A stretch of DNA of 64,000 nt from Comamonas serinivorans. GTDB taxonomy: Bacteria; Pseudomonadota; Gammaproteobacteria; Burkholderiales; Burkholderiaceae_C. Each line of letters starts with the position of its first letter. Position 1 is the stretch's first letter. The notes beneath the pieces are model-generated. The model did not search any database and was not told where the DNA came from. It worked only from the letters and a program-made list of their open reading frames with translations. Of this stretch, positions 25,218-34,093 are shown piece by piece. A program made the translations under genes and the position numbers. The DNA lies in the NCBI RefSeq assembly GCF_002158865.1, contig NZ_CP021455.1, positions 1,240,001 through 1,304,000 on the forward strand, in the 5' to 3' direction.

Positions 25218-27029
25218 ATGCCGTTTGAACTCGACATCGGCCTGGTCTCCCGGGCCGGGCGCGCGCCCCACAACGAGGACTTCGCCGCCGTGCAGCCCGC
25301 GGACGACCACACCCGCGTGGTGGCCGCCATTGCCGATGGCGTGAGCGCCGGCGGCCGGGGCCGCGAGGCCGCGCAGACCAGCGTGGCCAGCCTGGTGCGC
25401 GACTTCTTTTGCACGCCCGCCACCTGGGAGCCCACGGTGGCGCTCGACCGCCTCATCGGCGCGCAGAACGCCTGGCTGCACGGCATCAACCGGCGGCGCC
25501 AGCCGGCCTACGGGCTCACCACGCTGACGGCGCTGGTGCTGAGCGGCCAGAGCTTCACGCTCGCGCACGTGGGCGACACCCGGGCCTACCTGCTGCGCCA
25601 GGGCCAGCTCGAGCAGCTCACCGACGACCACGTGATGGGCGGCACGGACTTTGCGCACCGGCTGTCGCGTGCGCTGGGGCTGGAAGACCGCATCGCCATC
25701 GACTACCGCCAGGGCGAGGTGCTGCCGGGCGACGTGTTCGTGCTGCTGTCCGATGGCGTGCACAACGTGCTCACGCCGCGCCAGATCGCGCGGCGGGTGG
25801 GCGAGGCCGGCGGTGCCCAATCCCTGGCCGAGCACCTGGCCGACGCCGCGTGGCAGCAGGGCAGCCGCGACAACCTCACGGCCCTGGTGGTGCGCGTGCA
25901 GGGCGTGCAGGACGCCACGCTGGACGACATCACGCGCCAGGCCCAGGCCCTGCCGCCCTTGCCGCTGCTGCAGCCGGGCAGCGTGATCGACGGGCTGCAC
26001 GTCGAGGCCCTGGTGGCCGACAGTGGCGTCTACCGCGTCTACCGCGTCTACCGCGTGCACGACGGGCGCAGCGGCCGACGTTACGCGCTCAAGACCCTGC
26101 ACACTCAGCGCGCCCATGACCGCGAGGAGTGGGCCGCGCTGGCGCACGAGGCCTGGGTGGCCCGCCACCTGCAGACGGGGCCAGCCGCCCCGCACCTGGT
26201 GCGCGTGCACACGCTGGCCGAGGTCGCCCTGGCCGCGACGGCGGTGCCTGGGGAGTCGGCGTTGCCGCAGCCCGTGCCTTCGCCCTCGGCATCGGCATCG
26301 GCATCGGCATCGGCATCGGCATCGCCCTCGGCCTTCTACCTGCTGTACGACTGGGTGGACGGCGAGACGCTGGCGCAGTGGTTGGCGCGGCGTCATCGGC
26401 CCGCGGTGGTCCAGGTCGTGAGCCTGGCGCAGCAGGCGGCCCGCATCCTGGGCAGCCTGCACCGGCAGGGCGTGGTCCACCGCGACGTGAAGCCCGCCAA
26501 CCTGCTGTGTGGCCCAGATGGCGTGCTGCGGCTGCTGGACCTGGGCGTTGCGCTGACCGGGCGCGAACCGGCGGCCGTGCGCGCCCTGCACGCGGGCACG
26601 GCCAGCTACGTCAACCCCGAGCAGTGGGACGACCCGCCCGCGCCGGCCGACGCAGGCAGCGACCTGTTCGCCCTGGGGGTGACGCTGTACCAGCTGCTGA
26701 CGGGCCGCCTGCCCTATGGCGAGGTCATCGCCTACCAGCGCGGGCGCTACTGGCGCGACCCCGTGCCGCCCAGCCGGCACAACCCGCAGGTGCCGATCTG
26801 GCTGGACGCCATCGTGCTCAAGGCCGTCGCGCGCTCGCCGGCGCAGCGGTTTGAAACGGCCGAGGAGCTGTTGCTGGCCCTGGAACGTGGTGCGGCGCGG
26901 CCGTTGGCCCTGCCGGCGCCCAGTCCGCTGTCGGTGCGCGATCCGGCCTTGGGCTGGAAGCTGGCCTGCCTGTTCAGCGCGCTGCTCAACGCCGTGCTGG
27001 TCTACTGGCTGCTGTTCCTGCCGCGATGA
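25218..27029 (+). CDS. PP2C-type phosphatase fused to a Ser/Thr protein kinase, membrane-anchored
   Basis: 603 residues. The N-terminal PP2C phosphatase domain (about 1-240) has the metal-binding motifs NEDF, ADGVSAGG, HVGDTRAY, LSDGVHNV and SRDNLT. A Hanks-type kinase domain (about 268-560) follows, with ALKT (invariant Lys), HRDVKPANLL (from H421), DLGVAL for the DFG motif, and GTASYVNPEQW. A single C-terminal membrane segment, LACLFSALLNAVLVYWLLFL, anchors it. Two in-frame simple repeats lie in the kinase: a YRV triplet at residues 272-280 and an Ala/Ser run at 357-369. It lies between the fused nitrate reductase and the nitrate transporter gene, suggesting regulation of nitrate assimilation (inference). 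ATG 25218 opens directly on the PP2C domain. Confidence 0.93.
   Translation: MPFELDIGLVSRAGRAPHNEDFAAVQPADDHTRVVAAIADGVSAGGRGREAAQTSVASLVRDFFCTPATWEPTVALDRLIGAQNAWLHGINRRRQPAYGLTTLTALVLSGQSFTLAHVGDTRAYLLRQGQLEQLTDDHVMGGTDFAHRLSRALGLEDRIAIDYRQGEVLPGDVFVLLSDGVHNVLTPRQIARRVGEAGGAQSLAEHLADAAWQQGSRDNLTALVVRVQGVQDATLDDITRQAQALPPLPLLQPGSVIDGLHVEALVADSGVYRVYRVYRVHDGRSGRRYALKTLHTQRAHDREEWAALAHEAWVARHLQTGPAAPHLVRVHTLAEVALAATAVPGESALPQPVPSPSASASASASASASPSAFYLLYDWVDGETLAQWLARRHRPAVVQVVSLAQQAARILGSLHRQGVVHRDVKPANLLCGPDGVLRLLDLGVALTGREPAAVRALHAGTASYVNPEQWDDPPAPADAGSDLFALGVTLYQLLTGRLPYGEVIAYQRGRYWRDPVPPSRHNPQVPIWLDAIVLKAVARSPAQRFETAEELLLALERGAARPLALPAPSPLSVRDPALGWKLACLFSALLNAVLVYWLLFLPR
26288..26323. repeat. 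Hexamer microsatellite GGCATC x6 inside the kinase gene
   Basis: Six perfect tandem GGCATC units encode alternating Ala and Ser in a loop of the kinase domain. Copy-number changes would keep the frame and alter loop length only. A related 9-bp repeat, TACCGCGTC x3, lies at 26031-26057. Confidence 0.95.
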
Positions 27030-27058
27030 GTCTGCTGACGGCTGTTGAAAGACCTGTG

Positions 27059-27108
27059 CAGTATGGCCTCATCGCCGATTGGATGTGATCGGCGATCTGG
27101 CCATACTG
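27059..27108. repeat. 50-bp dispersed palindrome, copy 5 (best-paired copy)
   Basis: Begins CAGTATGGCC and ends GGCCATACTG, a perfect 10-bp outer stem. The core ATCGCCGAT pairs perfectly with ATCGGCGAT although both arms differ from the consensus. It lies between the converging kinase and transporter genes. Confidence 0.9.
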
Positions 27109-27166
27109 CGCCATGCGTCCAATTGGACGCTGACATGCGGACGAGGCGCAGGGCGGGGGAAACCGC

Positions 27167-28387
27167 TCAGGCGGCCACCATGCGGGCGCGGCCGCCGCGC
27201 TCGGCCCAGGTGCGCGTCCAGCGGATCTGCATGAAGCGCAGCATGATGAGCATGGCCAGCGCGCAGGCTGCGAACACCGCAAAGCCCGTGAAGTAACTGC
27301 CCGTGTGCTGCTGCGACAGGCCCATGCTGGCGGGAATCAGCCCGCCGCCCAGGGCGCCCAGCTCGCCGATCATGGAGCCGGCCACTGCGGTCGAGGCCGG
27401 CCAGCGCAGCGGCACGAGCTGAAACAGCGCGCCGTTGCCCGCCCCCAGTGCCGCGAAGCAGACCAGGAAGAACAGCACTGTCAGCGCCAGCGAGCCGTTG
27501 CTCAGCCCGCACATCAGCAGGCTGAGGCTGATCACCACCAGCACCGCCGTCAGCGTGTTGACGCCGCCCCAGTGGTCGGACAACCAGCCGCCGAAGATGC
27601 GCGTGACCGCGCCCATGAAGGCCGCCAGCATGGTCAGCTGGCCGGCTTCCACCTTGCTCACGCCGAACTGGTCGTGGAAGTAGCTGGGCAGGAACGTCGC
27701 CAAGCCGATGAAGCCGCCAAACGTGACGGCGTAGATCAGGCTGAAGGCCCAGCCGTCCTTTTCGAACAGGCAGGCGACGTGGTCGCGCAGGCTGGCGTGG
27801 GCGTCGACGTCGTCCGGCTCGCGCGCGAACACAACCATCACCACCATGGGCACCAGGATGCCGATGGCCGCAAAGCCATACACCGCCTGCCAGCCGTAGG
27901 CCTGGGCCAGCGGGGGCGCCAGCAGCGCGGCCACGGCCGTGCCGATGTTGCCCGCGCCGACCAGGCCCATGGCCAGCCCCTTGTAGCGCGGCGGGAACGA
28001 GCCGGATCCCAGCGACAGCGCCACGCCGAAGCTGGCGCCCGCGATGCCCAGCAGCACGCCCATGGCCAGCAGGTCGCCAAACGAGTCGACGGCGAAGTAG
28101 CCGTACAGCATGGCCAGCACGATGCCCACCATCTCGACCAGGGTGGCGTTCTTGCGCCCGATGTACTGGGCCAGCAGGCCCAGCGGGAAGCGCATCAGCG
28201 AGCCCGCGACGATGGGAATGGACAGCATCAGGCCCTTCTGGGCCGGTGTCAGCTCGAAGTGCTCGCTGAGGAACGGCGCCATCGCGCCGTTGATGACCCA
28301 GATCCCGCACGAGCAGGCGAAGTAGAAGAAGGCAGCGCCCAGCGTGGGCGCGTGTCCTGACTGCAGGAAGGTGCGAAAGCCCGACAT
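27167..28387 (-). CDS. NarK-type nitrate/nitrite MFS transporter
   Basis: 406 residues with about twelve hydrophobic segments. The nitrate-signature-like motif is GAGNIGTAVAALLAPPLA near residue 145 and a second Gly-rich segment is GELGALGGGLIPASMG near 355. Both are typical of NarK/NasA nitrate porters. The cytoplasmic loop after helix 2 contains GRKNATLVE. The start at 28387 follows TGGAGATCC, a good ribosome-binding site. It brings nitrate into the cytoplasm for the fused reductase next door and shares its strand with the nitrate reductase-associated protein upstream. Confidence 0.93.
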   Translation of the reverse strand: MSGFRTFLQSGHAPTLGAAFFYFACSCGIWVINGAMAPFLSEHFELTPAQKGLMLSIPIVAGSLMRFPLGLLAQYIGRKNATLVEMVGIVLAMLYGYFAVDSFGDLLAMGVLLGIAGASFGVALSLGSGSFPPRYKGLAMGLVGAGNIGTAVAALLAPPLAQAYGWQAVYGFAAIGILVPMVVMVVFAREPDDVDAHASLRDHVACLFEKDGWAFSLIYAVTFGGFIGLATFLPSYFHDQFGVSKVEAGQLTMLAAFMGAVTRIFGGWLSDHWGGVNTLTAVLVVISLSLLMCGLSNGSLALTVLFFLVCFAALGAGNGALFQLVPLRWPASTAVAGSMIGELGALGGGLIPASMGLSQQHTGSYFTGFAVFAACALAMLIMLRFMQIRWTRTWAERGGRARMVAA

Positions 28388-28475
28388 CGATGGATCTCCA
28401 TGCTCAAGGGGAAACGGCGTGTGGCCTGGGCTTGAGGGGCCCGGCCTGACGCCAAGGGGAAAAGAGGGCAGGCCG

Positions 28476-28976
28476 TCAGGCTGTGGGAAGCGCCGCCGCC
28501 ATCTGCGGTGCGGGCGCGGGCTGCACCAGGCCGAACTCGCGCAGCGCGGGCAGGAAGTTCTCGTTCTCGTGCCCGCCGCGCGTGAGCTTGACCAGCGCAA
28601 AGCGCTGCAGCGCATCCAGCTGGTGCCACCGCCGGGGGCCGTCCAGGGGCTGGTGCAGGGCCTGCGCTTGGGTGGCGACCACCTCGGGCAGGCGCTCGGT
28701 CTGCGCCCATGCCGGGTCGGGCGGCAGCGCCAGCGTGACCACCGGCTCGCCCACGTCCGCGATGGCGCTGGCGAGAAAGGCGCGGTAGCGTTCGAGCTCA
28801 TCGGGCTGCGCCACGCCCATGGACGCCAGCCGGCTGCGGGTGCCCAGGCTGAAGCGGCTCCAGGCGCGCAACGAGAGCTTGATGCCGCAGGCATCCAGCT
28901 TGAAGCGGACCACCATGGGCACGCAGCGCAGCGTGTTCACGAACGCTGCCTCAAAGTCAAAGTAAGTGGGGGTCAT
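28476..28976 (-). CDS. Nitrate reductase-associated protein (Nitr_red_assoc family)
   Basis: 166 residues opening MTPTYFDFEAAFVNTLRCVP, then MVVRFKLDACGIKLSL, which matches the small conserved family of proteins found beside assimilatory nitrate reductases and NarK transporters. The biochemical role of the family is unknown. The start at 28976 has an AAGGAG box at good spacing. It is 88 bp upstream of the narK-type gene on the same strand and probably cotranscribed with it. Confidence 0.85.
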   Translation of the reverse strand: MTPTYFDFEAAFVNTLRCVPMVVRFKLDACGIKLSLRAWSRFSLGTRSRLASMGVAQPDELERYRAFLASAIADVGEPVVTLALPPDPAWAQTERLPEVVATQAQALHQPLDGPRRWHQLDALQRFALVKLTRGGHENENFLPALREFGLVQPAPAPQMAAALPTA

Positions 28977-29613
28977 GGGCCACGCTCCTTCGGTGGGCGG
29001 CTGGCGCGGATCGCGCCGTTCAGCCGCCTGCACACGCAAAAACGTCCGCACCTTCGGGGCCTTCGCGGTTGAGGCGAGGGGTCGAATGTGCGGACGCCGT
29101 TGTCCTGCTGAGCGCGCCCCGGATCGGTTCGCGTCAGCGAGCCAGCCGAGCTGGACTGCGCAGGTTCACGCAAAACCCATGCCAGCGTTGACGGGTGCGG
29201 GTGGCCCGTGGCGTGCGTCAAATCGGGGTGCGCGGCCGCGTGTCACGCACCAGCGTGCGGCTGCATGGGGGATGCGCGGGACCAGCTTGGTGCACGGTGG
29301 TGCGCGCCTGGTGCGGGTCCGGGTCAAAGGCCGGGCGCTGGCGTCCCGACGATTGCCGCGCACCGCCTGCGGCTTCAGCCTGGCGGAACCGGACATGGCA
29401 ATGTGCCGGGCGCGCTCGGCTTCCAGCGTTCGCGGAGGGCGGGTGCGTGACGCTTGCCGCGCGTGTTCGGCCGCCGCGGTGGGGCGGCTTGACCCAGCCC
29501 ATGGGCGGCTTGTTGCGACAGGTCACGGGTGGCCGAGACCACCATGGCGCCGCACATCGCGGCAACGGTCGCACGGGGCCGCAGGGGCAAGGCGAGCGCC
29601 GCGCCAGGGCGCC
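28977..29613. other. Non-coding stretch
   Basis: About 640 bp with no convincing gene on either strand. The promoter of the nitrate transporter operon is presumably near its right-hand end of transcription start (28980-29100). Nothing else was recognised. Confidence 0.4.
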
Positions 29614-30219
29614 TCAGATGCGGCGCGTGGGCTTGCCCAGTGGGTGGCTGGCCAGGGGCTCGAGGGCCCAGGCCTGCATTTCGTCGTCGCGCACGCGCTG
29701 CCGGCGGGCATCGATGCGCTTGGCGGCCACGCGGGCCACGCATTCGAGCTTCTGCAGGTCGCGCTCGGTCAGGGTCTCATCGCCTTCGTGGCTGAAGCAG
29801 CACAGCGTGCCGTAGGTGCGTCCGTCGCCCAGCACGATGGGGGCGCTGAGGTGGGCCCCGACGCGGAAGGGCGTGGGCGGCAGCTGCGGAAAGGCCGGGT
29901 GCACGGCGGCGTCGTGCACCAGCTGCGGCAGCTTGCCCTCGAGCACGCACTGGCAAAACGACTCTTCCAGCGACGAGCCACCGCCGGTGGCGATGACCTC
30001 GCAGCCGGGTTTGGTGTCCACGTGCTTGAACATGCGCTGGCCGTCGCGGATCTCGGAGAAGAAGATCACGTCCATGCTCAGGTGCTCGCGCAGGTCGTGC
30101 AAGACCTCGCGCACGGTGTCGTCGATCAGCTTGTCGCTGGAGGAGGCGGTGGCGATGAGCAGCTCGCTCACCGTCACTTCCAGGGCTTCAGGCGGGTAAT
30201 CCCACAGGTGCAGGCTCAT
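29614..30219 (-). CDS. GAF-domain protein
   Basis: 201 residues. A single GAF-like sensor domain is indicated by MDVIFFSEIRDGQRMFKHV, SLEESFCQCVLEGKLPQLV, VGAHLSAPIVLGDGRTYG and TLCCFSH. The C-terminus ends in charged helices (LQKLECVARVAAKRIDARR) without a recognisable output domain. GAF domains bind small ligands or tetrapyrroles. It lies upstream of the nitrate transport genes on the same strand, which hints at a regulatory role but does not show one. The chosen start MSLHLWDYPPEAL (30219) lacks a strong ribosome-binding site. Confidence 0.8.
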   Translation of the reverse strand: MSLHLWDYPPEALEVTVSELLIATASSSDKLIDDTVREVLHDLREHLSMDVIFFSEIRDGQRMFKHVDTKPGCEVIATGGGSSLEESFCQCVLEGKLPQLVHDAAVHPAFPQLPPTPFRVGAHLSAPIVLGDGRTYGTLCCFSHEGDETLTERDLQKLECVARVAAKRIDARRQRVRDDEMQAWALEPLASHPLGKPTRRI

Positions 30220-30337
30220 GGTCCAAACAAAGTAATCCTTTGGAGTGTATTTTTGCACCGACCCGGGTGGCGCACCGCCTTGGGGTTTTGGCTCAGGCGC
30301 ATGGCAACGAGGATCGCCGCGCCGGACCCGATCCGGG

Positions 30338-30382
30338 CCGCAGGCCGGAGGGCCTGCGGCGAGCATCCCACGCGAGCGTGGG
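30338..30382. repeat. Two adjacent perfect hairpins
   Basis: CCGCAGGCC pairs with GGCCTGCGG around GGAG (30338-30359), and CCCACGC pairs with GCGTGGG (30367-30382). Neither has a T-tract. They may stop or stabilise the acyltransferase transcript. Confidence 0.6.
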
Positions 30383-30403
30383 TTGGTCTGGGTCCTGCCA
30401 CTG

Positions 30404-30452
30404 GGGTATCGGATGTTTCCGATTGAAAGGCAATCGCTGCGCTTCAATACTG
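30404..30452. repeat. 50-bp dispersed palindrome, copy 6 (49 bp)
   Basis: Reads GGGTATC at the left and CAATACTG at the right, with core TTTCCGATT and GGCAATCG. One base shorter than the others and less symmetrical. It follows two strong hairpins. Confidence 0.65.
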
Positions 30453-30600
30453 CCAGCAAGTATCGCGGTGCACTGCCGGATCGAGCCGCGCCGGGCGCCA
30501 TCGGGCCGGTGACGCAATCAGGTGTCTGCTCCAGCGCACTGCGTCGATGGGCCAGCTGTTGCGGCTGCGCAGCCTGCTGAGCCTGGCCCCGCGAACCCGC

Positions 30601-31188
30601 TCAGTCCAGCGCGCGGACCTGGCCCGCCTGCAGCACATGCCGCGTGCCGGTGGCCGGGCAGCGCGCCTCGCCCTCGCCGGTCAGCGGCAGGTCCAGGCGC
30701 TCGCCGTGCCGGCTCATCCAGCCGATCTGCCGGGCCGGCACACCCACCATCAGCGCGTGCGCGGGCACGTCCTGGGTGACCACGGCCCCGGCACCGATGA
30801 AGGCGTATTCGCCCACGGTGGCCCCGCAGACCAGGGTGCAGTTCGCCCCCAGGGTCGCACCCCGCTTGACGTGCGTGCGGCGGTACTCGTCCTTCTTCAC
30901 CACGCCGGCGCGCGGGTTGACGACGTTGGTGAACACCATGCTGGGGCCGCAGAACACCTCGTCGTCCAGCGTCACGGCGTCGTAGATGCTGACGTTGTTC
31001 TGCACCTTCACGCCGTGGCCCAGCACCACGTCGTTGCCCACGAACACCCCCTGGCCGAGCGAGCAGCGCTCACCGATGCGCGCGCCGCCGCACACGTGCA
31101 CCCAGTGCCAGATGCGCGTGCCGACGCCAAGCTGGGCGCCTTCGTCGACGATGGCTGTGGGGTGAATGTGAGCGGAGGAGGTGTTCAT
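30601..31188 (-). CDS. Left-handed beta-helix acyltransferase (WbpD/WlbB-like)
   Basis: 195 residues made largely of hexapeptide repeats ([LIV]Gxxxx), for example IHPTAIVDEGAQLGVGTRIW, then LGHGVKVQNNVSIYDAVTLD and ATLGANCTLVCGATVGEYAF. The segment GPSMVFTNVVNPRAGVVKK closely fits acetyltransferases acting on UDP-2-acetamido-3-amino-glucuronate (WbpD/WlbB) used for O-antigen or polysaccharide sugars. No other sugar-pathway genes lie in the window, so the substrate is inferred from family only. Confidence 0.85.
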   Translation of the reverse strand: MNTSSAHIHPTAIVDEGAQLGVGTRIWHWVHVCGGARIGERCSLGQGVFVGNDVVLGHGVKVQNNVSIYDAVTLDDEVFCGPSMVFTNVVNPRAGVVKKDEYRRTHVKRGATLGANCTLVCGATVGEYAFIGAGAVVTQDVPAHALMVGVPARQIGWMSRHGERLDLPLTGEGEARCPATGTRHVLQAGQVRALD

Positions 31189-31389
31189 AGCAGGGATGGG
31201 GAGGCAGGAGGACGGGCGAGCCGAGACTTTGATTGTTCCTCATGCGCGCGGCACGCAGCCTGCGAGTGGTCTGCCGACGATTGGCACGGTGAGCGAAGCG
31301 TGGCCAAGGGCCTTTGCTAAGCTCGTCGTCATCCACGGGCTGCGTGTCTTCGCGCATCCCTACATCCATGTATTCAGGGAGCCAGCCGC

Positions 31390-32823
31390 ATGCACATCCG
31401 CATTCACACCGTCAAGATCGCGTTGTTGGGGCTTGCCCTGGGGTTAAGTGCATGTGGCGGCGGCGATGCCACGCCTGACCCGTCCCCTGAGCCTGGCCAC
31501 GCGCCGCTGGCGGTGGACAAACGGTTCGGCGAGCAAGGCAGCGTGAAGCTCACGCTGGCCCCGCATGGCGGCAGCGTGAGCCGCGTGCTGGAGCTGCCCG
31601 ACGGCAAGCTGATGCTGTTGGGTCACCGTCAGCTGAACACAAACTTGGCCGACACGCCGGGGCCCTACAACCGTCGCCGCCCCGCCACGCAGTTGTTTGC
31701 GCAACGCTTGCTGGCCGACGGGCAGCTTGACACCAGCTTCGGGGATCAGGGCATGGCGGTGTGGCAGGTGGCAGGCGCAGACGTCATCGACGATGCCATT
31801 GCGCTGAGCGACGGCACGGTGGCGCTGGTGGCGCTCGTGTCCCGCTCCTGCTTCTTCGTGCCCACCCCCTATGGTTGCGTCGTCGACCTGGAAAACCAGA
31901 CAGGGGAGTACCGCGTGCCGCACCTGCAGCGCCTGCTGGCGGATGGCCGCATCGACCGCTCGGCTGCAGCGTCGGGGGCGGTGAGGCTGTCCGGCTCGAC
32001 CAGCCGACTCACCGAGGCCAATGGCCAGGTGCTGGCGCTTAGCACCGCCTCTTACGCGCGCGGCGGGCTGTTCAGCTGGGTGCTGTCGCGCCATGCCTTC
32101 AACGGCCAGGTGGACGCTGGTTTTGGCCAGAACGGTGCGGTGGTCTCGCGCTGCGAAACCGACGGTGCCGCCGTGCGCGCCGATGGTGACCGCGGCATCT
32201 GGGTGGTGGGTGCGCGCGTTTCGGTGAGCTACGTCGAGCCGCCGGCTGAGGTGGGGCTGTGCTTGGAGCGCCTGACCGCTGACGGCGGACCGCATGCTCG
32301 CATGCCGCAACCGCTGCAGGTGCCCATGGGCCTGAACCTCAGCGTTGGCGATGTGCGGGTGTTGTCCGATGGACGCGTGCTGGTGGCCGGCACGGGCCGT
32401 GACGACACGCGCGCCCTGGCGTATGCCGTGTCCGTCAGCCCCGATGGCCAGCCTACCAACGGCTTTGGCCAGCAAGGCGTGGCGACGTTTGCCGCGTCGT
32501 CGGCGAACGCCACCGGCGGGAACTACAGCGCGTCGGCGTTCATTGGCGAGGCCGGTGACGTGCTGTACACAGGGCGCTACGCATGGCAGGGCGACGGTGC
32601 GCAGCTCACCAAGCCGCTTGGCCTGCGGTTCACGGCCCAGGGCCAGCTGAACATGGCCTGGGGTGGCGATGGCCTGATGACCGAGCCCTTGCTGGCGTCC
32701 GGTGGGGGTGCGTTGGTCCTCCGGGACTCGCACCAGCGCTGGCTGGTGCAGGCCAGCGATGGCGCTGCGGAGGATGCGCCGTCGGTGGTCACGCTGACGC
32801 GGTTACACGGGGACAGCCGCTGA
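31390..32823 (+). CDS. Lipoprotein with delta-60 repeats
   Basis: 477 residues. A signal peptide ends in the lipobox LSAC (Cys22), so the protein should be lipid-anchored, followed by a short acidic Pro-rich tether. Repeated units such as LLADGQLDTSFGDQGMAVW, FNGQVDAGFGQNGAVV and VSPDGQPTNGFGQQGVATF are delta-60 (DUF5122) repeats, which build beta-propeller-like structures. Function is unknown. The ATG at 31390 is the natural start of the signal peptide. It stands alone between the acyltransferase and the aap genes. Confidence 0.88.
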   Translation: MHIRIHTVKIALLGLALGLSACGGGDATPDPSPEPGHAPLAVDKRFGEQGSVKLTLAPHGGSVSRVLELPDGKLMLLGHRQLNTNLADTPGPYNRRRPATQLFAQRLLADGQLDTSFGDQGMAVWQVAGADVIDDAIALSDGTVALVALVSRSCFFVPTPYGCVVDLENQTGEYRVPHLQRLLADGRIDRSAAASGAVRLSGSTSRLTEANGQVLALSTASYARGGLFSWVLSRHAFNGQVDAGFGQNGAVVSRCETDGAAVRADGDRGIWVVGARVSVSYVEPPAEVGLCLERLTADGGPHARMPQPLQVPMGLNLSVGDVRVLSDGRVLVAGTGRDDTRALAYAVSVSPDGQPTNGFGQQGVATFAASSANATGGNYSASAFIGEAGDVLYTGRYAWQGDGAQLTKPLGLRFTAQGQLNMAWGGDGLMTEPLLASGGGALVLRDSHQRWLVQASDGAAEDAPSVVTLTRLHGDSR

Positions 32824-32977
32824 GGCCGACTGCGCGGGGACGCATCAGGTGGCTGACGCGCGCCCTTTGCACGGTTTGTGCGCCGTATAAGCTGTTTGGC
32901 AATCCGCCCGACGACTTGCTCAAAACCATGGTTCAGGGTCTTCCGTGCAAGCCAGGTGTTTGATGGATCACGACCTG

Positions 32978-33027
32978 GGACATATACCTGTTTTTGATAG
33001 TTTTTGATCGGAAGTAGGGAGATACTT
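32978..33027. repeat. Possible degenerate copy of the 50-bp palindrome
   Basis: ACATATACCTG at the left and GAGATACTT at the right have the right spacing, but the core (TTTTTGATAG, TTTTTGATCGG) no longer resembles the consensus. It lies 10 bp beyond the stop of the aapM-like gene. Confidence 0.35.
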
Positions 33028-33037
33028 CACCTTTTCA

Positions 33038-34093
33038 TCAGATCGCGTGCTCGCGCCGCAGATAGCCCTCCAGCCACAGGCTGTAGCGCGCCAGGCCAAA
33101 GCACAGCACCCAGTAGATCAGTGCGATGAAGAGGTAGGCCTCGAGGTAGAAGGGCCGCCAGACCGGGTCGCCGCCCAGCGCCAGGCTCAGGGCACCCGTC
33201 AGCTCGAACAGGCCGACCACGGTGACCAGCGAGGTGTCCTTCAAGGCCCCCAGCACGTTGTTGGTCAGCGCCGGCACCACCATGCGCAGGGCCTGCGGCA
33301 GCACGATGTGACGCTGCACGCCCCAGCGGGTGAAGCCGAGCGCGCGGGCCGCGTCGACCTGGCCGCCCGGCACGGCCTGCAGGCCGCCGCGGATCACCTC
33401 GGCCAGGTAGGCCGCGATGAACAGCGACAGGCCGACGATCACGCGCAGCAGCACATCCGGTTGGGCACCCACAGGCCACAGCAGCGGCAGCAAAAAAGTC
33501 GCCATGAACAGCACCGAGATCAGCGGCACGCCGCGCACCAGCTCGATGTAGCTGGCGCACAGCGTGCGCACCACCGGCCAGTCGGAACGCCGCCCCAAGG
33601 CCAGCGCCAGGCCAAGCGGAAACGCCAGCGCCACGCCGAGCACGGCCAGCACGATGGTCAGCGGCAGGCCGCCCCACTGGCCTGTGGGCACATGGGGCAG
33701 CCCCAGGCCGCCGCCCATCAGCAGGCCAGCCGTCAGCAGCACGGCCAGCCACAGCGGTGCCAGCCACCAGCGCCAGACCCGCGGCCAGGCGCTGCCCAGG
33801 GTCATGGCCATCAGCAGCAGGCCGGCCACGGCGGGTCGCCACTGGGCCTCGAACGGGTAGCGGCCAAACAGCAGCGGCCGCCACTTCTCGGCCACCACGC
33901 CCCAGCAGGCGCCTTCGCGGTGCGCGCGGCAGGTGGCGGCGTCGGGCGCCCAGGTGGCCTGCAGCACGGCCCAGGGCAGCAGGTGCGCCAGGGCCCAGGC
34001 GGCCAGGGCCAGCACGACCAGGCTGAAGGCCGCGCGCCACGGCGAGCCCCACAGGTCCTGGGCCCAGGTTCGGGGAGCACGCATGGGCATCAT
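33038..34093 (-). CDS. Polar amino-acid ABC transporter permease (AapM-like)
   Basis: 351 residues, an integral membrane protein whose C-terminal permease domain has the HisM/AapM pattern: YIELVRGVPLISVLFMATFL, YLAEVIRGGLQAVPGGQ, and the EAA loop DAARALGFTRWGVQRHIVLP. The long N-terminal extension with extra membrane segments is typical of AapM. Its ATG overlaps the stop of the AapQ-like gene (ATGATG), so the two are coupled. An ATPase gene (aapP) would normally follow but is not present here; the next gene downstream is on the other strand. Confidence 0.92.
   Translation of the reverse strand: MMPMRAPRTWAQDLWGSPWRAAFSLVVLALAAWALAHLLPWAVLQATWAPDAATCRAHREGACWGVVAEKWRPLLFGRYPFEAQWRPAVAGLLLMAMTLGSAWPRVWRWWLAPLWLAVLLTAGLLMGGGLGLPHVPTGQWGGLPLTIVLAVLGVALAFPLGLALALGRRSDWPVVRTLCASYIELVRGVPLISVLFMATFLLPLLWPVGAQPDVLLRVIVGLSLFIAAYLAEVIRGGLQAVPGGQVDAARALGFTRWGVQRHIVLPQALRMVVPALTNNVLGALKDTSLVTVVGLFELTGALSLALGGDPVWRPFYLEAYLFIALIYWVLCFGLARYSLWLEGYLRREHAI

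Larger units (their letters stand above)
30220..30600. other. Intergenic region with stacked hairpins
   Basis: 381 bp without a gene. It holds two strong hairpins (30338-30382) and palindrome copy 6, described separately, between the acyltransferase stop and the GAF gene start. Confidence 0.6.
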
